DNA of 64,000 nt. It comes from Plantago major. Lineage: Eukaryota; Streptophyta; Magnoliopsida; Lamiales; Plantaginaceae. This document shows, one piece after another, positions 54,951 through 64,000 of the stretch. The stretch spans positions 49,193,401 through 49,257,400 of the forward strand of contig CM048844.1 of the NCBI GenBank assembly GCA_026545765.1, written 5' to 3'. Under the pieces are notes generated by a model. The model was not told where the DNA came from, did no database searches, and was given only the letters and a program-made list of their open reading frames with translations. The translations under genes and the position numbers were made by a program. Each line of letters starts with the position of its first letter. Positions within the stretch are counted from its first letter, which is position 1.

Positions 54951-55600
54951 CTCCGGATCCCTCTTGGCCTTGGTCGTGCAAATCCAACTTCCAATTTCCA
55001 TATCTATTCAATAGCAAGAAGATGATTTCTTGAATAGTTTCCCCCTCGAGACTCCCGTCCACTCTCAAGTCGGCGTTCATCTTGAGCTTGAGAGTGGCGT
55101 GGGTCTAGAGGGGAAGATTGTTGAAGATCAGTCATAGAAAAGCATAGATCTCGGTTTGAATGTATATCCGTCCATCTCCTCTGCTTTCTTCCAACCCCAC
55201 TTTAGTGGTTCAAATCTCTCTTATATTGGAAATGGTTTCCGAATTTCAAGAGAGTTTGAGTCTCTAAAGCCGGTGAGGCGGAAATCCCTTCCTGTCCGTA
55301 CTTTGTTTTCCCCGGGCACAGGATTTGCAATGTCACGTTTTGGTGGTATCATGAGGGATTCCACCACATTTAACCATTTTCCTGTGTGCAGGTAGATCGA
55401 GTTCCTGGCCTCCGTGGAAACCAGACTTGCCGCTCGTCATGGAAGAAGCTTTTTTCCGACGGGGGAACGATCTTTGTTGGGAGATGACATATCTCTAGAG
55501 ACGTTTTCTGCCTTTTTCATATTGCGTCCGTGAGTCCAGATATCGATCCGAGATTGTAAATTGTACAGACTAGATTATGTATAATTCGTCTTTGTATGAA
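54951..55600 (+). other. antisense unit 3 transcript region, element C
   Basis: The conserved open stretch 55156-55395 (NLSYIGNGFRISREFESL, FGGIMRDSTTFNHFPVCR) is again without a convincing ATG. It ends after TGTGCAG. A short ATG frame follows near 55439 but is not conserved in length among copies. Confidence 0.42.
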
Positions 55601-55835
55601 TGAAATCTCTTGCTTTCCTTGTCATTAAACGAACGTTAAATCACATATGCACGGATCGAAAAAATCACAAATCGAAAGATAGAGGTTGTATTGATTTGCT
55701 GGAAATTCAATTACAACTTGCGGGCTCTAAGGCCAATGACAAAAGGATCAAAAAACAGAACTGGCGGAGTTCCGTGTAATAAACTGTTGAAACTGAGATG
55801 ACCAATAGATCTGAAGGAGATCCGCACAGTTATCT

Positions 55836-57073
55836 CTATGCATAGAACTTCTGAAGATTCCTAGCATTCCACGGACGCTTGAGGGGATGTCCGTTCTCAT
55901 CTTCTAATTCATAACTGCCATTCACTCTTGCGCCGATAATCTTGTAGGGTCCTTCCCACTTGGGCTTGAGTTTTCCAATATTGTTCAAAATGTCGGCTCG
56001 TCGAAGCACCAGGTCTCCGATTTGCAAGTTAGCCGCTCGAATATTCCTGTTGTAGGTTCGGGCAGCAGTTGCCTGATACCTATGGATATTCGCCAGTGCC
56101 TCAAACCTTTTCTGTTCGAGCATGTCTAGGTCGGATATCCGAGCTTCTCGGTTTGCATTGCCTTCGAACTCTTGGATCCTCAAAGTCTCAACGGCAATCT
56201 CAGACGGTATGACTGCCTCCGAACCATATACCAAGGAGAATGGAGTTTCTTTGGTCGCAATTGCAATGGTGCGATGAGCCCATAGCACGCCTTCCAGTCG
56301 CCTTGACTTTCTCGGGAAGTTCTCAAACGCTTCTCCAGGATTTTGACTATTGTCTTGTTTGTGGATTCTGCCTGACCATTGGCTTGTGGGTATCCGACGG
56401 ATGTGAAACGTTGTTCGATTTTGAAGGAGGCAAGTCATTCCTTGAGCCTACTGCCTGAGAACTGAGCGCCGTTATCCGAGACTAGAACTCTTGGTAGGCC
56501 GAAGCGGCAAATGATGTTCTTCCAAATGAAGGTCCGCACTCGACTTTCCGTGATAGTCGCTACAGCCTCTGCTTCTACCCACTTGGTAAAATATTCCACC
56601 GCCACAATGAGAAATTTTTTCTGTTGGGTACCCCTCGAAAATGGTCCGACAATGTCGATACCCCACTGATCGAACGGACATGCTATGATTGACGGAATCA
56701 TAGGGTTCATCGGACGATGTGGGATGTTTGCGTAATATTGGCAATCCTGACATCTTCGGGCGTGGTCGGCGGAATCTTTATCGATGGTAGGCCAATAGTA
56801 GCCTTGTTGTATGATTTTCTGGGCGAGAGTCCTCCCCCCGGAATGACTTCCATACTGCTAGGTATCTCTTCCAAAGACGGTTTGTGCTTCTTGTGGGTTC
56901 AAACATCTCAGGTGAGTCCCGGAAAAAGATCTCTTGTACAAATCGTCACCCATTATAAAGTATCTATTTGCTCGGCATTGCACACTCCTTGATTCTTTCG
57001 GATCGACTGGCAAAGATCCGTCCTTGAGATAGTTAAAAATGTCAGTCATCCGCTTTTCCGTGTCAAGTATCAT
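55836..57073 (-). pseudogene. pol: integrase of element C, frameshifted
   Basis: Same order as the intact integrase of B. The zinc-binding start (57073-56858) is damaged near 56865. The core (56710-56435) has WGIDIVGPFSRG and VLVSDNGAQFSG, then a TGA at 56437-56435. The Glu-containing segment and C-terminal domain follow in another frame (56438-55836), ending RPWNARNLQKFYA. Confidence 0.85.
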
Positions 57074-57850
57074 GATTTGAATCGGGACTCATGACGGATG
57101 AGTCAAGAATGGTGAGTAGGATTACTCTCCTGTGTCTAGAGTCACCAGAAAGCGTATTTTGCCAAGGCATCAACTCTTTCGTTCCAAGCTCTATCAAACT
57201 TTTCCAAGGTGAATTCCTCGAAGTGGCTGGCCTCATTCTTGAGTAGCTCAAGATACTTGATCATCGAAGGACCTTTTGTGGCAAAAGTCCCTGAAAATTG
57301 GGCCTCGACGAGCTGTGAGTCCGTGTAAGAGTGACTTGGCTAGGCGCAGCCCCACTAAAAGTGCCTCATACTCAGCCTCATTATTGGTAACTTTGAACTC
57401 CAAGGAAATCGCATAGTCGAGTTCCGCGCCATCCGGGCTCTTAAGGTAGATTCCAATTCCTCCCACTCTTCCAGTGGAAGAACCATCCACTTCCAATGTC
57501 CAGATATCGGAAGGATGTTTTTGGGTTTGGAGATCTCCTGCGAGCTGCTGAGGTTCCGCTCTTGGTTCATCCCCTTCCGTGATTTCCGTTCTGATGTTGT
57601 CAGCACTGGAGTTTCTGGGAACATCACCAAGTAGAAACATTTGGTTGACCCGAGTTTCCCCATCTGACAAAGGAAAGGGTGATTGATGAACTGGGCTTCC
57701 TCGAGGTTTTCCGGGTTGAACTTTGGCGGAACTGGCTTTCGGACAATATGCTTGGTGATTAAGCACTCGAGCACCTGCTTGTCAGGGACTTTCTCTGAAT
57801 CCTTCTCTGGATAATCCGCTAAGAAGTCGGCGAGGACTTGAGCCTGGTAG
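57074..57850 (-). pseudogene. pol: archaeal-type RNase H region of element C
   Basis: The open block 57766-57248 carries VDGSSTGRVGGIGIYL and NNEAEYEALLVGLRLA. A small deletion then removes part of the TDSQL motif region near 57330, and a frame change follows. The upstream linker FLADYPEKDSEK is present. Confidence 0.82.
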
Positions 57851-58747
57851 CAAATGTCGTATTCGCTTAGCTCGATCGCCCACTTAGAGAGTCGTCCTGA
57901 TTGGTCGGGCTTTCCAAGGACCTGTTTCAAAGGTTCCGCAGTTAGTACCACTATTTTGTGAGACTTAAAATATGGTTTCAACCGTCGGGCGGTGTAAACC
58001 AGAGCATACGCAAATTTCTCAATCTTCACAGATCTTGTCTCCGCCCCGACAAGGGCTTTACTAAGATAGTAGATTGGAAAATGATCATTAGCTTGAATCC
58101 GCACTCGTACGGAACTCATTGCCTCTTCCGTGATTGCTAGGTAGAGGTAGAGTGGTTCTCCTTCCACGGGTTTGGAGAGCAGCGGAGGGGAATGGAGGTA
58201 CTTTTTTTAAATTTTCAAAAGCCTCAGAACATTCCGCGGTCCACTCAAAGCTCTCTCCCTTCCGGAGGATTTTGAAGAACGGAAGGTTCTTTTCTGCAGA
58301 GCGAGAAATGAAACGACTTAAGGACATTAGACGCCCAATAAGCTGTTGTACCTCGTTGAGGTTCTTCGGATGGGGCAAATCTAGGATTGCCTTGATCTTC
58401 TCAGGGTTTGCACTTATCCCTCTTTCCGTGACCATGTATCCCAGAAACTTTCCTCCTTTCACCCCGAACGTACACTTTTCGGGGTTCAACTTCATTCCAT
58501 ACTTCCGAAGAATGGAAAAGCAATTGATGATATGCTCGATATGCTCTTCCTCAGTCTTACTTTTGACAAGCATATCATCTACATAGACTCCCATAGTCTT
58601 GCCCAATTCCTCCTTGAACATTTTATTCACCAACCGCTGGTATGTGGCTCCCGCATTTTTCAACCCGAATGGCATCACCTTGAAACAGTATACTCCTCCT
58701 GCCGCGAAGAAGGCTGTTTTCTTGATGTCGTCCTTGGCCATCCGGAT
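57851..58747 (-). pseudogene. pol: reverse transcriptase (N-terminally truncated) and RNase H of element C
   Basis: Begins at the chimeric junction within the RT motif IRMAKDDIKKTAFFAAGG. It retains VMPFGLKNAGATYQRLVNKM, VYVDDMLVKS and the connection, then shifts frame near 58200 where a poly-T/A run is altered. RNase H (LYLAITEEAMSSVRVRI, LVYTARRLKPYFKSH) follows in the frame 58167-57850. Confidence 0.86.
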
Positions 58748-58888
58748 GTGTTGTAAGTCCACATTAAAAATCAAGAACCCTTCTAGGTGAAGATAAGGGA
58801 TTAATTATGCTCAAAATATTGTTAAGATTCTTAGTTGGAATTTATTGGTCTATTATTTTGCATTTACTTTAGAAATAAGACCTTATGA

Positions 58889-59257
58889 CTATCTTTTGAA
58901 GGATTTAAGGTATTAAGTAATGAACTAAGGGATAGGATTTTTCTCATCATAGATAATCTATCTTTAATTAATTTCACCGAGCTCCTTGAGTTAACTCGTG
59001 CTAATCATAAATCTCTAGCTAAAATAACTGAAAATTTAGACTATATTAAATATTTAAATACTCAAATCTTAGGAGAATTAAGAAGTATTAATAAACATTT
59101 ACCTACTAAACAGGACATTCATCAGCTTGGTTTTTTATTAGAAGATTCAAAACCCCGACAGATTTTAGAAGCCAAAGATTTATTACATAAAGTAGAAAAA
59201 CAGGTTATTAATTTAGAACACGTTATTAGTACTGTTAAAAATATAGTAGAAAGTTAA
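58889..59257 (+). CDS. EPRV ORF1, copy 4, no ATG
   Basis: 122 open codons after a stop at 58886-58888, ending TAA 59255-59257. Helix-rich with heptad-like stretches (LGELRSINKHLPTKQDIHQL, LLHKVEKQVINLEHVISTV). A five-codon upstream ORF (ATG 58885) overlaps its beginning. Lack of any in-frame ATG in two copies argues for a non-AUG start or splicing. The position matches ORF1 of tungro- and badnaviruses, where the product is of poorly known function. Confidence 0.58.
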   Translation, partial: LSFEGFKVLSNELRDRIFLIIDNLSLINFTELLELTRANHKSLAKITENLDYIKYLNTQILGELRSINKHLPTKQDIHQLGFLLEDSKPRQILEAKDLLHKVEKQVINLEHVISTVKNIVES

Positions 59258-59601
59258 AACTGGAAAAAACAAAAGAATATATACATGCGTTAACTGACGC
59301 TAAAAGATATAAAGCCGAGGAAAATAAAGAAGAAATTACTGGTTTCACTGTTTATACAGGAACAAGTAGAGCCGATAAGACTTATCCTAATCTATTTAAC
59401 TTTATTATAAGTTTGTTATTACAGATTATCGACAAATTAAATAAAATTTTAGAAAATATTAATAAGACATCACCAAGTACACAGACTATAGATAACGATC
59501 TAGATAAAATAATTAGTGGTATTAACAGACTAAGTCTAGCAGAAGAAGTTAGAATAAAAAGAAAACCTACACCTTATACACATTGGGCACCAAGAAAATG
59601 A
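59239..59601 (+). CDS. EPRV ORF2, copy 4, no ATG
   Basis: About 120 open codons, overlapping ORF1 by 19 nt in another frame and ending in TGA 59599-59601, which overlaps the ORF3 ATG (59598). It has a basic C-terminus (EVRIKRKPTPYTHWAPRK). Badnavirus ORF2 products are small virion-associated proteins with basic C-termini, so the role is plausible by position only. Confidence 0.58.
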   Translation, partial: KYSRKLKLEKTKEYIHALTDAKRYKAEENKEEITGFTVYTGTSRADKTYPNLFNFIISLLLQIIDKLNKILENINKTSPSTQTIDNDLDKIISGINRLSLAEEVRIKRKPTPYTHWAPRK

Positions 59602-60085
59602 GTATTCAACATAATAGGAACTTTTTAGGAAGAAGTAGGACATTACAAGAAGCTAGAAACTCAACTAGTAACATACAAAGTATTGTTACATCAGATAGTT
59701 TTCTCAACAGAATAATAAGAAGAGGATCAGGATCTACTAGTAATCAACAGATTATACAGTTAGAAGAAGAAATAAATTTAGATAGAAATATAGACTTATA
59801 TAATCAACACCAATTAGATATATTAAATCCAAGAGTATTATATCAAACAGGATTTAGAAATATTAACACAGTTCTAATACGAAGTAGTAGAGAAGAAAGT
59901 CTTAGAGTTATTGACAAAACAGTAACTATAGATTTATTTTCTCCAGAAACTATACAGAAAATAAAACAGTCTGGAAAACAATTTGCCCATATAGGATTAG
60001 TTATAATTGGCATAAAATTTTAGCAAGAAAAAACTTAGGTACTAAATTATTAGCATTATTATTAGACAAGTCATGGAAAACAGAG
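59598..60085 (+). pseudogene. EPRV ORF3 start and movement protein N-terminal half, copy 4
   Basis: Starts at the ATGA overlap. The linker (NRNFLGRSRTLQEARNST) leads to the 30K-type movement domain (RVIDKTVTIDLFSPETIQKI, FAHIGLVIIGIKF). A one-base deletion near 60017 in an A/T run ends the frame at 60023. The domain would modify plasmodesmata for cell-to-cell movement. Confidence 0.8.
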
Positions 60086-61666
60086 ATGAAAAAAGCCATT
60101 ATTTCAGGAATGAAAATAGATTTAAGCCAAAACACTGCTTTATTTTATTGTACACCAGGAATTATAAAAGACATAAAAGATTTAAAAAATATAAAAATTT
60201 CACTACAAGCAAAAGGATTTGAAAATTATGAAGGAAATAATATTGTAATAAGTATAGGAACACTAGGAAAAGCTAGTAACAGGTCAGAAATGAAATACAA
60301 AGTTAATATTGATGGAATTGTTAATACAATTGCCTCAAAATCAATAAAGATGATAGATCCAATAAAAATAGATCCAGAAGAGTTAGCAGGACTTGAATGG
60401 TCATTAGGAGATTTACAGGAACCAGATAGTACAATACTAGAACCAAAAAAGAGTTATATTTATGAAGATGCTAAAGGAACACAAAGTTTAAGATTTGTAG
60501 ATTTTAAAAAAGAAAATCAGCAGAATGAAGAAAATAAAACTGAGACAGAATATACTTTTATGAATATAGAGTATGATACAGATCCTATATATGACACAGA
60601 TACTGAAGATAATGAAGAAAATGAAATAATAATTGGATTTGATGAATTTGAACAAGAAGAAAATGATTTTAGTATAATCGATTATTTAGAAGAAGAACCT
60701 TCATCAGGGTTTAAAATTGAAGAAACTACTAAAACATGTGATGATATTATTAATAAAAAATTTACCGAGTTAAACATTCAAGAAGAAGTAGATGATATGA
60801 TAATAGACTGTATTACAGAATTAGGATGGACTTATGAAGAAAGTTATAGTAAATTACAAGAATTTTATAATTTACCCCTAGTAGAAGATATACAACAAGG
60901 TAAAACAATGATTTCTGATTTTTATAAACAAGAAAAAGCTTTTATGGACCAAGATATGGCAAACATAAGAAAAAGAGCTAAAATGGAATGGATGAACAGA
61001 ACAAGTACAGAGGAAACCATAGGAAGAGAAAAATGGACTCCTCCATCACAACATTATACAGGAGAATCAAAATACGTTAGTCAAGGACCTAGATTACCAT
61101 TAGGAAATCTTTATAGCGGAAATATGTTATTATTAGAAAAACAAAAACCACAACTTTGGGGAGATGATATATTAGTATGGGAACAAACAGTGGTAAGATT
61201 ATGGGGAACAAATAAACGAGATAGTATGGACATGTTTTCTTATTTAGAAACCACATTAGGCCCAATAGCCTTAGGCATATGGCAAAGTAAGAAAGCCCAA
61301 GACCCAGATGAAATAAACAGACTTAAAGCTATAGGTGATAACCCATATAACTTCACCAGCCAAATTAGAACACTAATACTAGGAGTAGACCCAGCAAAAA
61401 ATACTACTCTTATACAAGATACAACTATTAGAAATTTAGAACAATTAAGTATAGCAGATATGAGATATATAAATGAATTTACTTTAGACTTTACTAGATT
61501 ATTATCTCAAACAGGACAAGCTATGAATGATGATTTATGTGATAAATATTTTGTTAAATTACCAGGAGATTTAGGAAAAAATATTCATGAATCATGGAAA
61601 CAACAGTTTAGTGAAAGAAAAAATTTAGGAATTGGACCTAGAATTATTATACATTTACTATATTAG
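60086..61666 (+). pseudogene. EPRV movement protein C-terminal half and coat protein, copy 4
   Basis: 526 open codons. The movement domain continues (DLSQNTALFYCTPGI, GTLGKASNR, YKVNIDGIVNTIASK), then comes an acidic linker and the coat core (EYDTDPIYDTDTEDNEEN, PQLWGDDILVWEQTVVRLW). This shows movement and coat domains in one frame, as in badnaviruses. A frameshift near 61645 ends it. Confidence 0.86.
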
Positions 61667-62630
61667 AAGATAAATGTAGGGAAGTAACTCTACAAGAACA
61701 GTTAAAAAAGAATGTTTATGCGTTTTGCAAAACAGCTATTTATACACCACAAGCATATGGTCAATATAGTACACCTAAGAAGAAACTAAGAAAAAGTACA
61801 ACATATAGGAAAGAACTTAAACCATATAAAGGTAAGAGATATGTTAAAAAACCTCAGACTAGAAAATGTAGATGTTTTATATGTGGGGATCAAAAACATT
61901 TAGCAAACAGATGTCCTAACAAGAATAAAAACGCAGAAAGAAGTAACTTAGTAGAACATCTAGGAGAATATAAAATAGAACATTTAGATATAAATGATTC
62001 GGATGATGAATCAATTTATAGTATTTACAGTAGTGATGACAATAATAACCAACTTACTAAAATTACTTATACTTATATGAATAAAGAAGAAGATTGTAAA
62101 CATGAATGGATTAGTAAAAGAGGAAATAATTACATTAAATGTTTTAATTGCGGATATTTTCCAAGTATTGAAAAAATATCACAGTGTAATATATGCTTTA
62201 AAGAAATATGCTATCTATATCTAAAATTATTATATAAACAAAATATGTCTATAGATAAAAAACCATTAAAAGAACAAAGTGTGGAATTAATCACAGAAAA
62301 AATAGAAAAAATAGTATTAACAAATGAATTACATAGTTTAAAAATTAAAAATTTAGAAGAAAAAGTTTTACATATAGAAGATAGGGTATATAAAAATAAG
62401 CAAAAAGAATCATTAGAAGATATAGATTTATCCAATATGTCGACTGAACTCACCTTAATACAAACAAGAAATATAACAAATATGATTAATTTACAATGTA
62501 GATTATGGCTAGATAATAATGAATATCTAGATCTTATAGCCCTTTTAGACACAGGAGCAACTAAAAGTGTAATTTCACATAGCATGGTACCTTTACAACA
62601 CAAAAAAGAATTATCATACAAATTAGTCAC
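61667..62630 (+). pseudogene. EPRV coat C-terminus, Cys motifs and protease, copy 4
   Basis: The CCHC knuckle CFICGDQKHLANRC lies near 61873-61914. The second Cys cluster (62140-62220) has lost its last cysteine (Tyr instead). A Lys/Glu-rich helix follows and then the protease loop LIALLDTGATKSVISHSM near 62525-62590. The frame from 62077 runs on into RT. Confidence 0.83.
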
Positions 62631-64000
62631 CAGAACTATAGAAGACAGATTAATGACAATACAATTTATAGATTTCTCAGGAAATTATAGTATGAAATAC
62701 AATATTCCTCAAGTAAATATTAGTCCCGAGTATGTTAAATCTAAAGATTTTATTCTAGGACTTAATTTTATTCTAGCATTACAGGGTGCTATCACAATTG
62801 CAAAAAATTACATTACAATAAGTAAACATACCTATAGTATACCAACTTTAAGATATACTCAAACATCAGAGTTGGCACAGAAGCGTGGTGGACTAGGAAA
62901 CTTAGAATTTTTAAAGAATCATTCAAACACCAGTATAGAAAATGATACATTAAGACTACTCACAAACATGTTGACACATGAACTAGAAAAAGGAATAGAT
63001 GTTACTAAAAGTAGTAATCATCCTATAATATTACATTTAGAAAAAATAGGATTAATAGGAGAAGACATTATGAAGTCAAGGGTTGCATATGAATGTAAAT
63101 TTAAAATTAAAAACCCTGATATCACTATTAGAACAGCAAACATTGAATATGGTCCTTTAGATAAGGAAGAATTTAAACATCAGATTCCTGAAATGATAAA
63201 ACAGAATTTAATAAGAAAATCAGAAAATCCACATAGGTCAGCAGCATTTATTGTAAGAAATCATAGTGAAATTAAAAGAGGAAAGGCTAGAATAGTTTAT
63301 AATTATAAAAGACTAAATGATAATACAGAAGATGATGGGTATAATATACCTAATAAAGATACTCTAATAAATTTAATTCAAAAGAAAAAGATTTTCTCAA
63401 AATTCGATTTAAAATCAGGTTACAATCAGCTTAAGTTATCAGAAGATTTCAAACCCTGGACAGCTTTTACATGCTCAGAAGGACAATTTGAATGGAATGT
63501 TTTTAAGTTTTGGACTAAAAAACGCTCCTTCAATTTTTCAAAGATTTATGGATAACATATTTTTGAAATATGATTTTTGCATGGTATACATTGATGACAT
63601 CCTAGTAGCTAGTGAATCAATTTATGAACATGAAAATCATTTGAAACAGGTATTTAGTGAAATCAAAAAACATAATATAGTAGTTTCAAAAAGAAAGATG
63701 GAACTTTTTAAAAGAAAATTTTCATTTCTAGGATTAGAAATCGGAAATGGAAAAATAGAATTACAACCCCATATCTCAACAAAAATTATTGATTTCCCTG
63801 AAAAATTTGAAAACCTAAAACAGATACAAGCATTTCTAGGATTAGTAAATTATGCTAGAAAATTTATTCCTAATTTATCGAAATTAGTAGGACCATTATA
63901 CAGTAAAACAACAAAAAATGGTCAACGAAGATTTAATAAGGAAGATATTAAATTAATTAAAGAAATAAAAGAAGTGGTTAAAAAGATTAAACCTTTAGAA
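62631..64000 (+). pseudogene. EPRV reverse transcriptase and RNase H start, copy 4
   Basis: Continues in frame with the protease through [13 protein letters not shown] and [14 protein letters not shown] one-base insertion in a T run near 63500 shifts the frame. MVYIDDILVASES and FLGLVNYARKFIPNLS follow in the new frame to the window edge. A short in-frame deletion near 62655 removes a few residues seen in copies 2 and 3. Confidence 0.88.

Larger units (their letters stand above)
48734..58747 (-). mobile_element. Ty3/gypsy Tat-type retrotransposon C, 5' half missing
   Basis: Minus-strand element with a 3' LTR, opposite-strand genes, integrase, second RNase H and the C-terminal two-thirds of RT. 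It stops abruptly at 58747 inside the RT motif (HIRMAKDDIKK remains) and continues as EPRV leader. Protease, gag, primer site and 5' LTR are absent, so its target duplication cannot be checked. Confidence 0.92.
58748..64000 (+). mobile_element. EPRV copy 4 (plus strand), leader to RNase H, runs off window
   Basis: The best ordered viral copy: leader fragment, ORF1, ORF2, ORF3 with movement protein, coat protein, Cys motifs, protease, RT and the start of RNase H. The left edge is a direct fusion to element C's RT. The primer site is missing. At least four lesions break ORF3 (near 60017, 61645, 61670-62075 in an alternative frame, and 63500). Confidence 0.93.

Overview
This is a repeat-dense plant nuclear window with no recognisable host gene. 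It consists of three large Ty3/gypsy retrotransposons of the Tat type (dual RNase H; elements A, B and C), one hAT DNA transposon, and an AT-rich cluster of endogenous pararetrovirus (EPRV, Caulimoviridae) copies. The host must be a plant, because caulimovirid EPRVs, Tat elements with extra antisense genes, and this hAT type are plant features. I cannot name the species.

Layout: 1-15129 is element A (+ strand, 5' end outside the window), with decayed gag-pol, genes on the opposite strand and a 3' LTR at 14218-15129. A complete hAT element (7084-10620) with a perfect 8-bp target duplication sits inside it. 15130-21954 and 36430-37571 are the two halves of EPRV copy 1 (- strand). They are split by complete element B (21955-36429, - strand, target duplication CTAAT), whose 5' LTR carries a 334-bp plastid-like insert. 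37572-44767 is EPRV copy 2 (- strand), head-to-tail with copy 1. 44768-48733 is EPRV copy 3 (+ strand), inverted relative to copy 2. 48734-58747 is element C (- strand), which lacks its 5' half and is fused directly to EPRV copy 4 (58748-64000, + strand, running off the window).

The EPRV has an unusual combination of features. Like badnaviruses and rice tungro bacilliform virus, it has two small leader ORFs, an ATGA stop/start overlap into a polyprotein (movement protein, coat protein, protease, RT, RNase H), and a second Cys motif that fits CX2CX11CX2CX4CX2C exactly. It also has a separate downstream ORF with a viroplasmin/transactivator-like segment, which is known from other caulimovirid genera. 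The intergenic region holds paired TGACGTCA sites and a TATA box, and one copy keeps a tRNA-Met type primer site. Every copy is broken by stops, frameshifts, deletions or insertions.

The Tat elements are equally notable. On the strand opposite gag-pol, each carries up to three separate TATA-headed units. The largest is a multi-exon gene with splice sites conserved between copies, resembling the 'putative gypsy type transposon' (Transposase_28) family followed by a coiled coil. The inferred order of events is: EPRV concatemer integration and rearrangement, then insertion of the Tat elements into EPRV DNA, then hAT into element A, followed by decay.
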